From Cristatella mucedo (taxonomy: Eukaryota; Bryozoa; Phylactolaemata; Cristatellidae), in NCBI GenBank assembly GCA_009760855.2, contig WPIO01000109.1, positions 719,001 through 783,000 of the forward strand: 64,000 nucleotides of DNA, read 5' to 3'. The notes beneath the pieces were generated by a model, which saw only the letters and a program-made list of their open reading frames with translations, searched no databases and was not told where the DNA came from. A program made the position numbers and the translations under genes. Shown one piece after another: positions 48,099 through 58,012 of this stretch (position 1 is its first letter; every line of letters begins with the position of its first letter).

Positions 48099-48345
48099 AT
48101 GTTGGCCATAATGACGATATAAAAGATGTTAGAAACGATTTTCTTAACAACGCAATGGAACTGGTGTGCACATTCTTGGAAACATTTGCCGGGAACTTCA
48201 TTGCGACCCGGCTGTCTAAAAAGATTATGCAGGAGGTTCGGAATCGCGGCGCCAGTGCTCGCCAGGGTAGCAATGGCTGTTCCAATTTTAAAGCTGACAG
48301 TGGCAATTGTGATGAAGATGATGGTCTTGAGAAGTCAGTTAACTT
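48096..48345 (+). pseudogene. Exon-like fragment, HEAT-repeat-like, uncertain
   Basis: An open plus-strand frame reads GHNDDIKDVRNDFLNNAM, then ELVCTFLETFAGNFIATRLS, then KKIMQEVRNRG, and later an acidic CDEDDGLEKS. The helical pattern and FI-x-x-R-x-x-K remind me of HEAT-type proteins such as TTI1, but this is a weak impression. There is no clear donor, and AT-rich low complexity follows at 48400-48460. It could equally be a gene fragment carried in by a transposon. Confidence 0.25.
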
Positions 48346-49487
48346 GCATCGTCGGCCTACAGCTATTGCTGCTCCTACATTGCTATTGCTGCTTCCTATT
48401 TATTTTCTTTTTATTTTTTCATTTTTATTTTATTTATTTTTATTTTTATTTGCTGCTTCCAATCCTGCTTACTATTGCTGCTTCCTCGCCGGGTTGGTGG
48501 ATCCGCTCAGACGATAGCGCAAGGCTCCTACAAGCCGAAAGGAGAACGCGATCGAACGCGTCAAACAACGACTTGGTGGTGATGAGTTCCTATGTATTCA
48601 GGAAGTGCGGACTCGGTTAGAGCCCGTCCAATGCTAACACGAACGATGTGATGGCGTCATCATGACGTTGATGAAGCTCGGATTGAGTCAGATTGAGGTG
48701 AGCTCCGGTCCAAGATCTGATTTATTATCCGGCCATGCCAAATTAAACCGCTGATAGTGAGGACGAAGATATTGACGAAGATATTGAAGATACTGACAAT
48801 ATTGGCGCTCCGTTGGCGGAGGCATCCGATATTTCGCAGACTCGTGGCAGGAAAAAAGAGCGTCAGCGCAGAAGGCTGCTCCGGGCGTGCAGCTACGCTC
48901 TGCGGGGCACCAGAAGAAGGCACCGGTGGTTGTCCCATGTCAGCCATCAATCTTTAACTATTTCTCGAAAAAATAGGCTCAATTTCCTTGATTGAGCTCT
49001 GGATCTTTGCCCTGGATCTGGTCAGCAGCTGCACACTTGCTCAATAAAAATCATCATCGCTTTCGAAATCGCTGCCTTTCTGCTGACGAATAGAACTTGA
49101 CGGGCCCGATATTTTTTAGCCTATTTGCATATAATTTGGACCAATGTTCAGGTAGCTATCGCAGTCCGCGATCACCCGGGTTACCATGGTAACCCGTGTT
49201 ACCGCCATTGGACTCGTATCTGTGAAGGCATGCATTTTCCTGCCACAACCTATAAACCCGACTGAACGCATATCTGCAAAGACATAAAACCCTCGAAATG
49301 TGTCAAAGCGCCGCTAAGCCTAGGACATGTAAATAAACCTGTCTTCGCAGCCTACATGTAAAACTCTAAATATAAACCATAAAACATAAAACTAAAGCCT
49401 AGACCTGCTAATGCGCTTACCTGCGGTAAAAGATAAGCCCCAAGACTGCCCAACCACCCAATCTGCCAAAGCGCAATTTCTTGGGTG
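48346..49487. other. Unassigned DNA with an X-box-like palindrome
   Basis: A T-rich low-complexity tract lies at 48400-48460. A 20-bp perfect palindrome at 49177-49196 is listed separately. No supported gene. Confidence 0.4.
49177..49196. promoter_or_regulatory. Perfect palindrome containing an RFX X-box match
   Basis: CGGGTTACCATGGTAACCCG is perfectly symmetrical. Its core GTTACCATGGTAAC (49180-49193) fits the X-box consensus bound by RFX factors. Function is inference from motif only. Confidence 0.35.
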
Positions 49488-49665
49488 AAACATAATGGCT
49501 CACTAGGTAAAGCGGTTGCTTTTCACGACCTCGGTCCCGAGGTCGTGGGCTCGAATCCTGCGATGGGTGATCCTTTATCGCCACTGCAAGCGGTGGTGAT
49601 AGCCGTAAGGGCTCTTCTGTCGCTAAACAAAAATAGGCTGTTAAATCAGCTAGCTATTTATTATT
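49488..49665 (+). mobile_element. SINE-A, tRNA-derived
   Basis: A box (tggctcactaggtaaagcgg), B box (gtgggctcgaatcctg), body and the end aaaaataggctgttaaatcagc followed by a TTTATT-rich tract. Confidence 0.85.
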
Positions 49666-50295
49666 TATACATGTCTACAGAGCTTTCCCATATGTCGATC
49701 GCAAAAGTAATGAAGTGATTTACCGTTTTCTTTTGATGAGGACAAAATATAGTGCTAGCGCGACGAAAACTTTGGGTGCAGAAGACTCGGCGTGAATCTC
49801 CAGGCTGTCGATATTTATTACGAAAGTGACGTATTTCAGAGTGGCAGAAGCAATGTTAATTTGCAGACAGATCTGAACTGACCAGCCGAGCGGGCAGACA
49901 CGGAGTCTTCAAATTCAATGCACAGCTCTACTTAAACAAGACACTTTATAGAGGCTTGCGGGTGGGGCTCCTTTGAAGTGAGTGTCAGGCCTTCCGAAAT
50001 GGAAAGGAATAAATTACGAAGGGACCAAAGAGCCTTTGGGGATTGTGCACAGTCGGCGCCGATGTTCGTGCCGCATTTCTCAAGAACGAGGCTAACGATG
50101 TTTTTGAGCCGAGTTACGTATACTTGCCGGCCATTGGCAGTCTCCGGAGCGTAGCTGTGAGCTCAATGTAGGTAAAGTCAATTTTTAGACAGTGTTTAGC
50201 GAGTCTTGCGGGTAGCGCTCGCTCGGTGAGAACAACTTAACAATTTATCACTCTAAATGGGCTCGGCCGACATGTCCCCGGTGGCATCTGCACTC
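49666..50295. other. Unassigned DNA
   Basis: Nothing recognised. Confidence 0.4.
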
Positions 50296-50362
50296 AATTG
50301 GGTGTCCTGTTCCAAAGTGACCTTTCACTAGACGACCACGTCAGGTCAGCAGTAAAGTCTAA
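50296..50362 (+). mobile_element. Short LINE-A fragment (RT region)
   Basis: Encodes LGVLFQSDLSLDDHVRSAVK, matching NLGVIFQSDLSLDDH of the 28.5-kb copy. Only about 65 bp remain. Confidence 0.7.
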
Positions 50363-50587
50363 ACGCATTGAGCTGCGTAAAATTAAAAGAAATTCGGGCT
50401 TCTTGGACGGAAGTGGTCATTCCTACCCCGCCCCCCGGCTCGTCCGGTCTCAAGCTATCACGAATGTCCAGGTCCGTCGCCAGAAAAGACTTCGCTGCGC
50501 GAGCAGCGCGAAGTTATTTATCTCCGCCTGCGTTCAGCGTCGGATGGCGAGAGTGGGCGCCGCCCCCCGTAGCGGGAACGAGCGCGC

Positions 50588-50631
50588 CAGACGAGAGCAA
50601 GCACTGCGTGGGCAGTGCTTGCTCTCGTCTG
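50588..50631. repeat. Perfect 20-bp hairpin, 4-nt loop
   Basis: Arm cagacgagagcaagcactgc at 50588-50607, loop gtgg, exact complement at 50612-50631. Surroundings are GC-rich. Confidence 0.95.
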
Positions 50632-51059
50632 CGCCCCACGCCTTACTCGAGCCACCGACGGTTCCGAGGCGTGCGGACGCTGCGATGGTAGACCTGTGCA
50701 CGTCCGCTGTACGCGCAACTAAGCTCTAAGAAGAGTTTTTTTGAAACGGACTAAATTATTCCGGCGTTGATGTGAACACCTCGGCGACGAGTGCAAGTGA
50801 GCAGAGTATTTTGAGGTCGTGCGTGCGGTTCGGGTTTATTGGGAGTGGCTTCGATACTCGTTGCTAAGCACGATTCGCTCTCGGGCGGAAAAAGAGTTTT
50901 GAAGTGAATTTTCGCTTGCTATGTGTTCCTCCTGTAGGCTTTTCACATAATATTTTAAGACGCTGCGAAACATGCATTTTTTTTAGGAAAATCTCTGCAG
51001 TTCTATTCTTTCTGAAAAATGGTCATTGTATATTAATATAGAATTAATCGGTAATAAAA
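50632..51059. other. Unassigned DNA
   Basis: Nothing recognised. Confidence 0.4.
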
Positions 51060-51520
51060 CGCAGACCTTCAGCTATAAACTTCTTATTATGTTTAGCTCC
51101 AGCTATCAGATCTACTCTCCCACCAGGCTAGGCATCGTATCGTCGGCTTTTCTGAATTGAATCGTTTAGATATATCTCGTGCGAAGCTAATCCTTTGTAG
51201 ATCTCACCTTTAGTTCTTATGCACTCCCAAAGTCTGGAACTAGCTCCCGACTGGCGTCGCAGCTCTCCCCGAGCAGACAATATTTAAAAAGAACCTAAAA
51301 ACGCATCTATTTATGGCAGCATTTAGTGGGTCCATGTGATTCATCCTTTGTGTCCTTATGCATGCTGACACTGTGCATGCTGCCACTAATCATACTTGCA
51401 TGTTGATCCTGTGTATGTCACCTTAACTTTATGCTTGTTGACATTAAACATGCTTCCACTAACTATTTAATCATGCCTTTTTTAAAGCGTTCACTTAGAG
51501 CTATACCATGTATTATTATT
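51060..51520 (+). mobile_element. LINE-A 3' end, diverged
   Basis: The coding end is recognisable at DNA level (ctcccaccaggctaggcatcg, then ctcccaaagtctggaac). The 3' UTR (gtgcatgctgccactaatca) and an ATTATTATTA end follow. Confidence 0.7.
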
Positions 51521-51799
51521 AGTGTAAGTAGCATTATAACCCATGTTTATTCATTTACTTCGAACAGCTACCATTCTCATCATGATCAAGAATCTCATAA
51601 TTTGTGAACCAAGATAAGATTACGATTATATGAAGGTGCAGCTAGATAGGAGCCTATTTTCTTACCAAATTGTGAGGTTTTATGAAGTCACTTCGAGTGA
51701 ACATGATATACTCGAAGCGCCTATATCGTCCGTACCTCACAGGGTTTTTGGAAAGTCGGCTGTTGCGAATTCATTCTTACGTCAACAATTCATTTAAAA

Positions 51800-51960
51800 A
51801 TATAATTCATTTGCACAGCGTCCTAAGAGAACCTAATCTCTATTTAGCGCTTCACATATGCCACTTGGCTTGAGCGCACGACCTTGGTCATCAAAATACA
51901 TTCACCTTGACCTTGGTTCGAGGCGAGTACCCTCGCCACTGAGCCAAACCAGCGCTGGCA
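51800..51960 (-). mobile_element. SINE-B, diverged
   Basis: The reverse complement has an A-box-like gctggtttggctcagtggcgagg, a degenerate B box, and the tail gcgctaaatagagattaggttctcttaggacgct, then AATTATATT. Confidence 0.7.
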
Positions 51961-52638
51961 GTAGACGTCTGTCATCATCTGCGCATTTGCACGAAGTCAC
52001 TGCACCGCTGTCGGTCGGTGCCATCGGCCGTGCTTCAGGTCGTCGGCCATACTTCCGGTCATCGGCCATCCTCCGTGCTCTAGTTCCGGCAGAGTCGTTC
52101 GCGCGGCTCGTCTTCGCGTCCGTTCGTTAGCTGCGGCGCGTTTTTGCTAACGGCACTGCTCAGCACAATTTTTCGCGTTGGCAGAGAATGCATTTATGCC
52201 AGCCAGATCGAACGTCATTTGTAGAATCATATACCCAAGCGTCGAGCAGTTTTGCGTGACCTTATTCTCGCGATAGGATTAACCTCTGGCCGATCCTTTG
52301 TGTTCGTGTCGCACCTGCAGTGTGACTTAGGGACGTTGAAAATAAAGCCCCACATTGATTGGTGTCAATTTTAAGTAAAAATTTCGACGGGTGTAGAGAG
52401 GTGATTGTGCATCGCTGGCCGTGGGGGCGGGGTCACTTAGCCAAGCGCGGCTGTGAATTCCGAGAGTCTGGATTAATAAGCTGTTGATTCGCGCGCGAAC
52501 GAGTCGGCCGCGGCTACGACTGCGTCGCTGCAGAGGTGTCGTCCTTGTCGTGGTACATCGGACTCAACTGTCGTAACGACAGAAGCGGCGTCGCAACTTG
52601 CCGACATTTGTCGTGGATGAGCGGGCGCGCATTCTCAG
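51961..52638. other. Unassigned GC-rich DNA upstream of the WSC exon
   Basis: Contains short repeats of gtcggccat near 52020-52070. No supported exon. CpG-rich from about 52.45 kb. Confidence 0.4.
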
Positions 52639-52866
52639 CAGTCGACTACGTGGCCGCGGGCGTGCACGTCGCCGTGGACTCGATCGGCTCGGGTTGCGAC
52701 GTGACGGCGCACTTCCGAGGAAGACGCGCGCATCACGCGCTGCCGGGCAGAGACGGCGAAAGACCGGACGCCGCCGCCAGCGGCGGCGAGCCGTGCGCGA
52801 CGATACGTCGGCAGCCGAGCTTCGCTACTTGTCAAGCCGCCGCCGCCGCCAGCGGCGACGCAGAAG
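52639..52866 (+). CDS. Tentative exon upstream of the WSC exon
   Basis: The acceptor attctcag at 52631-52638 opens a phase-1 frame reading VDYVAAGVHVAVDSIGSGCD, and later SFATCQAAAAASGDAE. A weak possible donor (AAG|GTCCGT at 52867) would keep phase 1 into the WSC exon. Downstream of this the frame becomes Arg-rich, which argues for an intron. No domain recognised; very GC-rich, so low certainty. Confidence 0.3.
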
Positions 52867-53019
52867 GTCCGTCGGCGAAGCTGCGGCGAAGCTGCGATCG
52901 CCGGCGGCGCTGGCTGACTACTATTTCGCTTTCCCGGCGGCGGCGGTGGCGGCGGACGTCGCCGCGCGCGTCGGGCGTGCGCAGCAGCAGCTCGCAAGCG
53001 CGTTCGCCGTGCTTTTTAG

Positions 53020-53445
53020 ACGGCAGCCTTCCGTTCGAAATGCTGTGCGCGAGCGCGGCCGCGGTGCGGTCGCTGTACGCGCCGCCGCCGCTTATCACGG
53101 CGGCGGCGGCGGTGGCGAGGATGACGCCGACGTCGTGCCGCCGGGTCTGCCTCCGAGCTCGGTCGGGCGGACTCTCCGTTTCGCATGCCGCGTCTCGGGG
53201 CGACAACTGCAGCTGCGTCGTCATGGTTGACCCGTCGGCGGCGGAGCCGGCAAACGCGGCGGCGACGGGGCCTCTCCTGCCGCCGTCAGCTTGCTCGTAC
53301 GCGTGCGCCGACGGCCGGCCGGGCTGCGGCGGTCCAGCGGCCGTGACCCTGACGCAGCTCGTCGCCTCCGAGCCGGTGCAGAATCGGCGCGTATTCAGGC
53401 GCGCCCGAAAGAGCCGTCGTTCGGTCGGCGCATCCACCGTCGCAG
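53020..53445 (+). CDS. Exon encoding a WSC domain
   Basis: Acceptor gtgctttttag (ending 53019) and donor CGCAG|GTAGGT; phase 1 at both ends. The frame shows the WSC cysteine pattern: ARMTPTSCRRVCL, then GLSVSHAASRGDNCSC, then SACSYACADGRPGCGGPAAV. These correspond to the MT-x-x-x-C-x-x-x-C, C-x-C and C-x-x-x-C...CGG elements of WSC domains, which are putative carbohydrate-binding extracellular modules. The exon tail is basic (RRARKSRRS). Its phase joins directly to the lectin exon at 55013. WSC followed by a C-type lectin is the order in polycystin-1-like proteins. Confidence 0.6.
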
Positions 53446-53690
53446 GTAGGTGCGCGGGTGGAGTGTGCGTGGCGATAGAACAAACGAGAGCGGCCATCTT
53501 GGCGGCCGGCTTCCAGAAAAAGTCGGAAGTTAAAAATGCCAGCCACTCTCATGTAGGATACTCGATTCCCGCCGACTGTTGGGATCTAACAATTGGCGAT
53601 CCTTTCCAGCTTGACAACACGACAGTCCGAAAAGGAACGAGCAACACATGCGGCATAATAGGTACGTTTAACGCTGCAGCCTTAACAAAG

Positions 53691-53692
<2 letters not shown>

Positions 53693-53721
<29 letters not shown>

Positions 53722-53829
53722 AAACAGCAGCAACAGCAAGAAACAGCAGCAACAGCAAGAAACAGCAGCAACAGCAAGAAACAGCAGCAGCAGCAAGAAA
53801 CAGCAGCAGCAGCAAGAAACAGTAGTAGT

Positions 53830-53860
<31 letters not shown>

Positions 53861-53960
53861 GCAAGAAACAGCAGCAACAGCAAGAAACAGCAGCAACAGC
53901 AAGAAACAGCAGCAGCAGCAGCAGCAAGAAACAGCAGCAGCAGCAAGAAACAGTAGTAGT

Positions 53961-53991
<31 letters not shown>

Positions 53992-54117
53992 GCAAGAAAC
54001 AGCAGCAACAGCAAGAAACAGCAGCAACAGCAAGAAACAGCAGCAACAGCAAGAAACAGCAGCAACAGCAAGAAACAGTAGTAGTAGCAGCAGCAACAGC
54101 AGCAGCAACAGCAAGAA
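53693..54117. repeat. CAG/CAACAGCAAGAAA compound minisatellite
   Basis: A 425-bp array of CAG, CAA and AAGAAA units. A segment agtagtagtagcagcagcaa recurs at about 53819, 53950 and 54076, giving a higher-order unit of about 130 bp. Open in several frames (Gln-rich on plus, Leu-rich on minus) but inside a probable intron. Confidence 0.9.
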
Positions 54118-54164
54118 AAGCGCCTAATCTTACTCAGAAACTTGAAAACCTAACCAACAAGGTG

Positions 54165-54770
54165 GGCTCGGCCAGCATATCGCTTATAGCGTGTGCTCGA
54201 AATCGCAGTGTCCTGTTCCAAAGTGACCTCAAGCCGACTACACCGACTTCGCAGTAAAGTCTTTTTATTTTGAGCCGATGTACAATTTCAAAAATTCAGA
54301 CGGGATACCGCACGAAAGTGGGTCAACACATCTATTACACCCTTCTTGAATTCTGCAACTCATTACCAGCAGGTCTTTGGATTGTGAAATTAGGCGCTTA
54401 CAGTAGTTGCAAAACTCAGCAGTCAGGTTTAGTCGTCTTGAATCTCGCAACTTCGCGAAGTACCCATCATGTCACCGACCTGCACTGGCTCCCCGTTAAG
54501 CAGCTTCGAGTGACTTCACGGCTTTGTCGCTCACTTTTAGGAACTTTCATTCTCTTGCTCCGCCCTTACCTATTCGAACTTATTTTCCAGTGAGGCCAGG
54601 CGTCGCAATACTCTCTCGCTTGCCTCAAGACTGTTAGCTGCGCGAAGAGTCTATCTCAAATCTCATAGAGACCGTGCCTTTAATTCTCGCACAGTCCCGA
54701 GAGCCTGGAGCTCACTAGCGACTGACGTAATCGCAGCATCCTCTGACTGAGCACATCTAAACAGACAGAC
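54165..54770 (+). mobile_element. LINE-A-related fragment, old
   Basis: Starts with gtcctgttccaaagtgacct (VLFQSDL region), passes through [20 protein letters not shown] and ends in the FNSRTVPRAWSSL region. It lacks the 3' UTR. Diverged. Confidence 0.7.
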
Positions 54771-55012
54771 GCTACAGCCGCTCGTCGAGCGGCGCTGGCG
54801 CGAAAGGTCAAGGCGCGCAAGGACTCGTTAGAGCAGCAGCTGCCGCGCGAGGACGAGCGAATGGCTGCCGTGGTCGTCTGCGGCCTCGCGTGTCGCGCGC
54901 GACCCGCGCCCGACATCTGGCCATCGATTGGCTGGCCGTCGATTGGCGCCCGCCCGCCCGCCCGCCCGCCCGCGCCCGGTCGCTCGAGAGCGTCACATCG
55001 CGCCCTTTGCAG

Positions 55013-55146
55013 GCGTCGACCTCTGCGGCGACCGACCGTGGTTCGCGTACGACGGCGGATGCTACCTCGTTCGCGTCCTGCCGAACGCGTCGGACGCCCG
55101 AGACGCGTCGGCGTTCTGCCACTCACAGACGGCCGAGCCGGCCGTG
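55013..55146 (+). CDS. C-type lectin domain, first exon
   Basis: Acceptor cgccctttgcag; donor GTG|GTGAGTGC; enters in phase 1 and leaves in phase 0. The frame reads VDLCGDRPWFAYDGGCYLVR, then LPNASDARDASAFCHSQTAE. W-x-x-Y-x-x-x-CY and DA-x-x-x-x-FC are landmarks of the first half of a C-type lectin fold. Some invertebrate members bind sugars; no carbohydrate-binding motif can be judged from this half. Confidence 0.65.
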
Positions 55147-55597
55147 GTGAGTGCCGCTCTCGCGCCGCGCCGCCGGCCCCGTCATGGCGTCCGCTCGAAG
55201 CTAACGTGCTCGCCTCTGCATCCGCGGCGAGCATAGCCGTCCGCACTTGCGCTTCCTGGATGGACTTTTGCGCCTAGGCCCAGAGCTCTTGAGAAGGACG
55301 GCGAGTGGCTGGCGCGTATAGAATAGAGAGAGAGAGAAAGAGAGAGGGAGAGGGCGAGAGAGACGGAACTTGCGGGACTAGGGCGTGCGATGCCTTCGCG
55401 ACTGCGTTGCCGCTGTCGACCGACGCCGCGACTCGCGACGGTCGCTTCGATGTCGATGCCCGAGCGAGCGAGCGAGCCGAGGTTTCAGATGCAGCTCGGA
55501 GAGCGCCGCCACCACACGAAAATACGCGCTCGGCTAATAGTTTGTATGGGGCGCTTGAAGCGCCAAACACGACGCGCCGAAGGTGACGGTCAGATAT

Positions 55598-55715
55598 CTC
55601 CGTCTGTAACTCCACAAAGCCACCAAAGACTGTGTGAGTGTTATGCATGAGAGTTTCCTCTAGCGCACTCAAAGCAGCCTAAGCGGTCGTGACCCTGTCC
55701 GTAACTAGATTTTAT
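55598..55715 (-). mobile_element. LINE-B 3' terminus
   Basis: Reverse complement of the LINE-B 3' end (ctccgtctgtaactccacaaagcc, then gagagtttcctctagcgcac). About 115 bp, antisense inside the lectin intron. Confidence 0.75.
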
Positions 55716-55974
55716 AGCAAAGAGGCCTAGACCTCGACTTTAGGTGAGCGTAAGGGCGAGCTAAAGTTGAGCAAGCGCGCCGTGTCATGTCCGTGCGCAA
55801 TTTTACGAATTTACGTTTTAATTAGCATACATTTAGAATACATTTCACTTAACCGAGAGCTGGCATGCAGCCGTCCGAACGCATTTCAATTAGCAAAAAT
55901 TAACAGAGCGGGAGCGTCGGGCCCTATAGATGCTGCCTTTCTTATTATAACTCGGCCAAAGATAAGTTCATAAC

Positions 55975-56062
55975 AATATTGATATCAATAATAATGTGTC
56001 GTTTGCGTAGCACTCCCACAGAATCAAATCTAGAGACAGGCAGTGTAAAACTCGCTGCAAGC
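55975..56062 (-). mobile_element. LINE-A 3' tail, diverged
   Basis: atcaataataatg followed by gcgtagcactcccacagaatcaaatc and ggcagtgtaaaactcgctgcaagc. Highly diverged. Confidence 0.5.
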
Positions 56063-56489
56063 GAAGCAGTAGCCGAGGGGGTTTATGCAAGCCAAAGGTA
56101 TAGTGTTGAGACCACCAACACGCAAAGCATAGAAAAATAGACTCAGTGCCTCTGGTTGGTGAGGATCCCTGGTTAGTTATATGCTTAGTCGCTCGCGAGT
56201 TAGCTCACAAAGTACGCAGGAATAAAAAAGGTTAGTTCACTGAGGCAAGGGAACGCAGTCCGAAACAGGCGCGTCTTTGGCTGAGACATTAGTGACGTTG
56301 TAAATGGCGTTTGAAGAAAAATCCCCTACATTTAAAATACACTTCCGAAAGCTAAAGATTGCAAAAGCCAAGCCACAAACTATTAACCAAAACGAAGATA
56401 AAATGACGCTCGATCAGCTGCACTTTGCCGTCTCAGATCTGTTTATTTGTAGTACTCGCAGCCGAGACTTCTGCTTAGCTAGTACGTTG

Positions 56490-56580
56490 CTGGATCGTGG
56501 CCCAGCGGTAAGGTGCTGTAGCTTGAAGACCCGTGCCGTGGGTGAGAGTCCTACTGTGTGGCCAAACCTTATTTTCCGCA
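56490..56580 (+). mobile_element. tRNA-like SINE head
   Basis: A box tggcccagcggtaaggtgct and B box gggtgagagtcctac at tRNA spacing, closest to SINE-B. No CCA end or convincing cloverleaf, so not called a tRNA gene. Confidence 0.5.
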
Positions 56581-56771
56581 GCCATCGGGCGAGCGACGGC
56601 AGCTTTAAAGATGAGGCTCGCTAAATCGGCCGGTCGCCACTTTGCCTTTTTTTTTAACGATTGGCTGGCTGCTTCCGGTGCTTTCGCGGCGCCGGACGCG
56701 TGCTCGGCGAACTGCGACATGCCACTGGAGCCACAGCGCCTCATCGCGCATGCGCTCACGCATGCGCTCAG

Positions 56772-56914
56772 GTGAACGACGAAGTGGAAATCGGCTTCCT
56801 GATCGGCCTGCTTAATCGGCTGAATATCACGAGCCTCAGCAGCAGCAGTAGTACGACCGCCTCCGCCACCTCTATCGCCTGGACTGGCTGGTACACGCAC
56901 AAAGCCACGAAATG
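56772..56914 (+). CDS. C-type lectin domain, second exon
   Basis: Acceptor catgcgctcag and donor AAATG|GTCAGT; enters in phase 0, matching the previous exon, and leaves in phase 2. The frame reads VNDEVEIGFLIGLLNRLN, then a Ser-rich insert, then SIAWTGWYTHKATKW. This fits E-x-x-FL-x-x-L and the WTG strand of a lectin fold. The remaining Cys-containing end must lie in a later exon that I could not find. The candidate acceptor near 57140 would create a stop and is rejected. Confidence 0.6.
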
Positions 56915-57359
56915 GTCAGTGACGGCTCGTTGAACCGAGCCTCGCACTCAATTGCCGCCGCCGCCGCTCGATTGCAACGAGCGCGTCGCGGCGGGGGGCG
57001 GCGGCGACACCATCGCTATGACGCTATGCATGTGAGTCACGAATGCCACGAGCCCGCCGTGCCGCCGCCGCGGCGTAGAACCGAGCTGCCTTGCTGAGAC
57101 GCCGCCGCCATTTATTAACCACCCGTCGGTTTGGGTGCAGACCCGGAAGCGGTCCTGGTGGCGCTGTCAATGCAGGAGAGAGAAAATGAAGTCAGTGGCC
57201 GCTGTCAAAATTTAGATGAACCCACGTCGAGTTCTGGCTTCGTAGGCTCCTCAATGTATTACATATCCTCTTTGAACTTGAGCGAGTCTCGTGGCAATTG
57301 GCGGGTGTTGCCTTCCCCGAGAGCGACCGCTACTCGTGACAGGACGCGCGCGTAGGGAA
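56915..57359. other. Unassigned GC-rich DNA
   Basis: Downstream of the lectin exon. GCC-rich at 56955-57110. No further exon identified. Confidence 0.4.
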
Positions 57360-57830
57360 TTCAAAGGAAGATTTCTAATGCCGAGCGCTCGGCGAATAGG
57401 CGGATTCCTCCGCTTGCCAGGCGGCGCAGGCCACTCTCGAGTGCCGGCTTGGTGCGCCGGGTCCTTAATTAGCAGGTCGCTTCGCCTACAGCGTTTCTGG
57501 CGCTATCGTGCTTACCGCTAACGAGGGGTCGCGAGCTCGTTGCTGCGAGTTGGACGGAGTCACACGACGCAAATGAAGGATTTTACTGAAATTTATTAGG
57601 GAGTATAAAAGGCTGCTGCTTGTCCAGTTCGGTCTTGTCCACGCACTCCTCGCGAACTCTCGCCCACTGCAAACGCACGGACCTCGCCATACACGCAGGG
57701 TGCTACTACAGTTGAAAGACCGTCCCGGTACATACGCCAGGCATTAGCTTCGCAGACGAAGGGCTCAAAAAACAAGGATCAAACAAACTTGCAAGTAGCC
57801 GGCTCAGGCCCCGCGCGATCCGGTAACTAG
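57360..57830 (+). repeat. Dispersed repeat, unclassified, copy 2
   Basis: Matches 46460 onward (gccgagcgctcggcg, agcaggtcgcttcgcc, cagcgtttctggcg). Followed by aaatttattagggagtataaaaggc, a TATA-box-like block. The ends are unclear. Confidence 0.45.
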
Positions 57831-57941
57831 CCTCCTTCTACTCCAAGATAACTGCGAGTGGGAAAAATCAGACACCAATTCCCTACCCGGAAAGAGGTAC
57901 AGCGTCTATTCCTCAAACGGGTAATAGGAACGCTATGAAAA

Positions 57942-58012
57942 AATATATATAATTCATTTGTATAGCGCTACCAGAGAACTTAATCTCTATTCAGGCGCTT
58001 CACAAATGCCTA
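57942..58012 (-). mobile_element. SINE-B / LINE-A type tail only
   Basis: The reverse complement reads gaagcgcctgaatagagattaag, ttctctggtagcgctatacaaatgaattatatata. It is the same tail as the SINE-B copies. The tRNA-like head is missing, so it could also be a bare LINE tail. Confidence 0.65.

Larger units (their letters stand above)
53446..55012 (+). other. Intron between WSC and lectin exons
   Basis: Contains the CAG/CAA repeat array and a LINE-A fragment. Inferred from phase compatibility of flanking exons. Confidence 0.45.
55147..56771 (+). other. Intron between the two lectin exons
   Basis: Contains a GA-rich patch at 55325-55365, the LINE-B terminus, a LINE-A tail (minus, about 55975-56062) and a tRNA-like element near 56.5 kb. 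Confidence 0.5.

Noticed and set aside
52867-53019. Continuous reading of the plus frame from 52536 to 53825 as one exon
   Set aside because: The middle becomes an Arg-rich, wrong-frame-like stretch, and a pyrimidine-rich acceptor at 53019 in the right phase explains the data better.
52832-53497. Minus-strand 221-codon open frame
   Set aside because: GC-rich DNA leaves several frames open. The plus-strand frame has the WSC cysteine pattern and splice sites; the minus frame has neither.
53549-54114. Long Leu/Cys/Ala-rich frames on the minus strand
   Set aside because: These are translations of the CAG/CAA array; several frames are open at once, which is an artefact of the repeat.
57140-57355. 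Next lectin exon after acceptor gtttgggtgcag near 57139
   Set aside because: Joining in phase makes TG|A, a stop codon, immediately at the junction.
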